A DNA stretch of 8,181 bases from contig CALCUV010000022.1 of assembly GCA_937906765.1 (NCBI GenBank), positions 1-8,181 of the forward strand. The letters run 5' to 3'. The notes below the pieces were generated by a model. It did not search any database. It was given only the letters and a program-made list of their open reading frames with translations, and had not been told where the DNA came from. Position 1 is the first letter of the stretch. Each line of letters begins with the position of its first letter. The translations under genes were made by a program, and so were the position numbers. This stretch comes from an uncultured Prevotella sp. GTDB lineage: Bacteria; Bacteroidota; Bacteroidia; Bacteroidales; Bacteroidaceae. Below, one piece after another: positions 5,436 through 8,181 of this stretch.

Positions 5436-7670
5436 TTAGAACTTCACAGATAAGTGTGCCAAGAAGTTTGTTCCCGCTTGTGCGGCATAACCTGTATAAT
5501 TCACACGGTTGTTAGGCGTGTCCAAATATTCGGATGAGGCCCAACCGTTGTTTTCATACTTTTCGTTGAACACGTTATAGACCGTCACACCAATGCAAAG
5601 GCTTTTCGCGTAGCGCTTCGGCGAGAAGGTGTAACTGAGGTCGAGATTGCTCACGCAGTAAGCATCCAATTTGTGCGCATCAATGTCAGCGTTGCTCATG
5701 TATTGCTCACCCACGTATTGCGTTTGGAGTTCCGCGCGCCAACCCTTAAGAGCATACGCCAACTTGCTGTTTGCAATCACATCGGGCGAGAAGGCGATGT
5801 GCGTTTCTCCGTGATTGATTTCTGTGGCAGGGAGTTCGTTCCACGCCTCGTCGTAACCGTAAATAGTTTCCTTGAAATCCTTGATGCGGTTTTGGGATAA
5901 GGTGAGATTACCTGTCCATTCCAAACCACAGGGTAAGGAGACGCCACCCTGGAGTTCCACTCCCGCACGATAACTCTTGGGAACATTGGCCGAAACAGGT
6001 TCTCCGATTTCATTAAGTGCGCCCGTGAGCGCCAACTGATTCTTATAATCCATCCAGTAAAGGTTAGCCCCTACATGCCAATGCTTTGCTGCATACGTCG
6101 CTCCGAGTTCGTAGTCGGTAAGACGCTCTGCGCGGGGATGCTCCGTGAGATAGCCGTCGGTGTAATTGTTGCGCGTGGGTTCCTTATGCGCTCTGGCCAC
6201 CGAGGCAAAGAGACGCCAATGCTTTGTAGGTTGCCAGTTCAAACCAAACTTCGGATTGAAGAAATTGAAACGCTCATCAAGGTCAAGGCGTTGCATGCCG
6301 TCGCCCGCCCATGAGTTGTACTTGTCATTTGTGCCGTCAATGACGTAACGGATATGGCGATATTGCGCATCAGCATAGGCTGTGAGCGAAGGCAACAGCA
6401 GATATTCCGCACGGGCATAGATGTTGGCATCATCCTTGCGAGCATCGTTGCGATAGTAATCCGCATTGGGGTCGAGGTTGCCCACGTAGTTTTTCACCCA
6501 AAGCACCTTTCCGAAATGGTCTCCCCAATAGCGATTAGCAGCTCCGCCGAGCGTGGCACGCAATCGGTTATTGTTATAATGCAGTGAGAAAACGGCGCCC
6601 GCGAAATGGTTGTCCATCGCCTTCTTGCGCACCAAGTCGGAGCGCTTAAAGGTTTCGCCATTGTGGTCATAGGGAGTCATGCCATACTCTACGAGTTTGC
6701 GGTCGGTTTTATACTCTTGGTAATAGCCGTCGCCCTTTGTGTAGTGAAGGCCTACGTTCATTTTCCAACTGTTACTGAAACGGTGGTCAACGAGTAACTG
6801 CGCGTTGGTCTGCGTATAGTTGTCCGTTTGGTCGTCATAGAAATGTTGCACCCCATTTGCGTCAGTAAACATATAACCACAGGAATTGTAGCGTCGGCCA
6901 TAGGCATCCATCTCTTCGCGAGAAGCATAGTTCCACGCGTGATAGGTTTCTTCCGTTCCGCCAAAGAGAATGAGGCGCGCCGTTGTGGCATCGTTAAGAT
7001 AGGCTGCCTGAGCGTAGTAAGAATTTAAGTCAGCCGAGGCGCGATCAATATATCCCGCCGTTCCGATATTCGAAAGGCGCAGGTCGAAAGTCCAATGATC
7101 GTTCAAGAGTCCCGTTCCGAGGCGGAATGTTTCCTTATGTGTGCGGAACGAACCGCCAGAAAGGCTCACTTCAGCGTAAGGCAGGCGTGAGAAGTCGGAA
7201 GTCTGCAGGTTCATACTGGCTCCGAATGCCCCCGCTCCGTTAGTTGAGGTGCCCACACCGCGTTGCAGTTGAATGTCCTTCACGCTTGATGCCAAGTCGG
7301 GCATATTTACCCAAAATACGGTGTGACTTTCGGCATCATTAACGGGAATGCCGTTGGCCGTAACGTTAATGCGTGTGGCGTCAACCCCACGGATGCGCAA
7401 GGAGGTGTAACCAATTCCCGCTCCGGCGTCACTTGTGGAAACGACAGAGGGAGTCATGCTTACGAGGAAGGGAATGTCCTGTCCGTGATTGGTGCGTGAG
7501 AGTTGTTCGCGCGAGATGTTCGTAAATGCAATTGGGGTTGTTGACGTAGCGCGAGTAGCAATAACGCTCGCTTCGTCTAAAACAATGTCTTGAAGACTAT
7601 CGTTGCTGGTTTGTGCAACGACAGGAAGCAGTCCTGAGAGAAGGACCGCAGTTGATAAATGTCTTTTCAT
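5436..7670 (-). CDS. TonB-dependent outer membrane receptor, predicted thiamine transporter
   Basis: A 744-residue protein starting at ATG 7670-7668 (MKRHLSTAVLLSGLLPVVAQ). Residues 1-19 form a signal peptide, probably cut after VVA. The mature N-terminus has a TonB-box-like stretch (DIVLDEASVIATRA, 28-41), then the plug domain (about 43-157) with LRIRGVDATRINVTANGIPV (91-110), FWVNMPDL and IQLQRGVG. The rest is a 22-strand-type beta barrel ending in HLSVKF, with the C-terminal Phe used by outer membrane assembly. It lacks the extra N-terminal carboxypeptidase-like domain of SusC-type receptors. The TPP riboswitch in its leader indicates repression by thiamine pyrophosphate, so the substrate is inferred to be thiamine or a precursor or derivative. 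Bacteroides has a comparable riboswitch-controlled receptor linked to the inner membrane transporter PnuT; no pnuT follows here. An in-frame TTG at 7676 is a less likely start. Confidence 0.93.
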   Translation of the reverse strand: MKRHLSTAVLLSGLLPVVAQTSNDSLQDIVLDEASVIATRATSTTPIAFTNISREQLSRTNHGQDIPFLVSMTPSVVSTSDAGAGIGYTSLRIRGVDATRINVTANGIPVNDAESHTVFWVNMPDLASSVKDIQLQRGVGTSTNGAGAFGASMNLQTSDFSRLPYAEVSLSGGSFRTHKETFRLGTGLLNDHWTFDLRLSNIGTAGYIDRASADLNSYYAQAAYLNDATTARLILFGGTEETYHAWNYASREEMDAYGRRYNSCGYMFTDANGVQHFYDDQTDNYTQTNAQLLVDHRFSNSWKMNVGLHYTKGDGYYQEYKTDRKLVEYGMTPYDHNGETFKRSDLVRKKAMDNHFAGAVFSLHYNNNRLRATLGGAANRYWGDHFGKVLWVKNYVGNLDPNADYYRNDARKDDANIYARAEYLLLPSLTAYADAQYRHIRYVIDGTNDKYNSWAGDGMQRLDLDERFNFFNPKFGLNWQPTKHWRLFASVARAHKEPTRNNYTDGYLTEHPRAERLTDYELGATYAAKHWHVGANLYWMDYKNQLALTGALNEIGEPVSANVPKSYRAGVELQGGVSLPCGLEWTGNLTLSQNRIKDFKETIYGYDEAWNELPATEINHGETHIAFSPDVIANSKLAYALKGWRAELQTQYVGEQYMSNADIDAHKLDAYCVSNLDLSYTFSPKRYAKSLCIGVTVYNVFNEKYENNGWASSEYLDTPNNRVNYTGYAAQAGTNFLAHLSVKF

Positions 7671-7782
7671 TATCAAAAAGATTAAGTGAATAATGAAAAG
7701 GGGGATCAGATGGAAATGTGAATTTCAGTGGCACGTTGCCGGCAGAGTGCTACAATAAACTGCACAAAACCTTCTACCTATT
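7671..7782 (-). promoter_or_regulatory. Leader between TPP aptamer and receptor start (expression platform)
   Basis: About 112 nt separate the aptamer from the receptor ATG. On the minus strand it contains GGCA-ACG-TGCC and GAAAT-tcac-ATTTC mini-hairpins and GTGC/GCAC arms around an A/T-rich loop (7747-7765), but no stem followed by a U-run, and no Shine-Dalgarno near the ATG. Control by initiation of translation or by an unseen long-range pairing is therefore more likely than a classic terminator; the mechanism is not resolved. Confidence 0.45.
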
Positions 7783-7857
7783 TTCCTACGCCGGCATTAC
7801 CCGGTTCAGGTTCTTGGGTATGATCTCAGCCCAACAAATCGTTGAGCACCCCTTAGT
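7783..7857 (-). ncRNA. TPP riboswitch (THI element)
   Basis: On the minus strand the conserved blocks occur in order: AAGGGGTGC (from 7854), GGCTGAGA (around 7831-7824), ACCC (7819-7816), GAACCTGA (7811-7804), CCGGGTAATGCCGGCGTAGG (7803-7785 region). GGGGTGC, CTGAGA, CCTGA and the TAATxCCxGCGTAGGRA core are the TPP-binding signature. The spacer hairpin GCTCAACGATTTGTTGGGC corresponds to the variable stem P3. It should sense cytosolic thiamine pyrophosphate and shut off the TonB-dependent receptor downstream. Confidence 0.97.
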
Positions 7858-7868
7858 AAAAGTTGGTG

Positions 7869-7899
7869 CAAAGGTAAGAAGAAAATCAAAAAGGAGAAA
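7869..7899 (-). promoter_or_regulatory. Promoter of the riboswitch-receptor transcript
   Basis: TACCTTTG (7876-7869, minus strand) matches the Bacteroidota -7 box TANNTTTG. Nineteen nt upstream, TTTC (7899-7896) matches the -33 TTTG at three of four bases. The predicted start, near 7862, is a few bases before the first riboswitch block, which supports both calls. The -33 box lies in the descending arm of the upstream gene's terminator hairpin. Confidence 0.7.
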
Positions 7900-7970
7900 G
7901 GAGAAAGGAGAAAAACAAAGCGTGGCATTCAAGTTCCAGCTTATTTCTCCTTTCTCCCTTCTCCTTTCTC
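7889..7970 (-). terminator. Terminator-like inverted repeat after the upstream gene
   Basis: A purine-rich stretch with AGGAGAA repeated at 7-bp period (about 7890-7913) is complementary to 7944-7968, about 24 bp with one mismatch. On the minus strand the stem is followed by TTTTTGATTTTC, so it can end transcription of the gene at 7989-8181. The loop is long (about 30 nt). Confidence 0.7.
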
Positions 7971-7988
7971 ATGTATTCTATCTGATTT

Positions 7989-8181
7989 TTAGAAGCGTCC
8001 CATTCCGCCACCATAACCTCCCATTCCGCGACCCATAACACGGACTGCGGGAGCGCCATGACTCTTTTTGTCATCAGCAGCTTCCGTTTTCTTACCACCA
8101 AAGATATTCAACTTATAAATGAAGTGTACCATGCAGTAAGAGTGAATGCCATACGACCACGAGTCAGTGCGTTGGTAGGCG
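7989..8181 (-). CDS. C-terminal end of a probable outer membrane beta-barrel protein (partial)
   Basis: The 64 visible residues run from the window edge to the stop TAA (7991-7989); the start is outside. The first part alternates polar and hydrophobic residues (SWSYGIHSYCMVHFIYKLNI), typical of the last strands of a beta barrel. It is followed by a Lys/Asp-rich stretch and a Gly/Met-rich tail, RGMGGYGGGMGRF, ending in Phe. This resembles the C-termini of Bacteroidota outer membrane beta-barrel/TonB-receptor-like proteins, some of which carry such tails, but 64 residues do not allow a family name. The gene lies upstream of the thiamine receptor on the same strand, separated by a terminator and a new promoter, so the two are probably not co-transcribed. 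Confidence 0.75.
   Translation of the reverse strand, partial: AYQRTDSWSYGIHSYCMVHFIYKLNIFGGKKTEAADDKKSHGAPAVRVMGRGMGGYGGGMGRF

Noticed and set aside
7671..7676. TTG start two codons upstream of the receptor ATG
   Set aside because: The ATG at 7670 begins a normal signal peptide (MKRHL) and needs no rare start codon.

Overview
The window most likely comes from a member of the Bacteroidota, order Bacteroidales, and a Prevotella-like genome is the best guess. The evidence is the phospholipid cluster psd-pssA-DUF4834 with an ABC-F gene next to it, promoters of the Bacteroidota type (TTTG, 19 nt, TANNTTTG), almost no Shine-Dalgarno sequences, and a TonB-dependent receptor controlled by a TPP riboswitch. 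No species can be named from the sequence alone.

Layout. Positions 1-1249 (minus strand) hold the first two thirds of an ABC-F ATPase. Positions 1501-3409 (minus strand, transcribed right to left) hold psd (phosphatidylserine decarboxylase), pssA (phosphatidylserine synthase) and a small DUF4834-type membrane protein. Together the first two make phosphatidylethanolamine from CDP-diacylglycerol and serine. A near-perfect promoter precedes psd, a terminator hairpin sits between psd and pssA, and another overlaps the DUF4834 stop codon. Positions 3443-4209 are non-coding and dominated by a repeat system: four GC-rich palindromes in two oppositely oriented tandem arrays with periods of 126 and 127 bp. 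Positions 4210-4740 (plus strand) encode a small HD-domain (HDIG) hydrolase. Positions 4741-5435 are non-coding, with short tandem repeats, a large hairpin suited to terminate transcription both ways, and a 251-bp nested inverted-repeat element resembling a MITE. Positions 5436-7670 (minus strand) encode a TonB-dependent outer membrane receptor. Its leader carries a TPP riboswitch, so it is assigned to thiamine uptake. The window ends inside the 3' end of another gene (7989-8181, minus strand), probably an outer membrane beta-barrel protein.

The functions are mostly housekeeping: membrane lipid synthesis, ribosome-associated ATPase, vitamin uptake. The unusual content is in the two long intergenic regions. 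The 3593-4160 arrays have features of REP/BIME elements (GTAG at the foot of the hairpin, paired inverted orientation) and also carry Bacteroidota-type -7 promoter boxes, the last of which lies where a promoter for the HD gene is expected.
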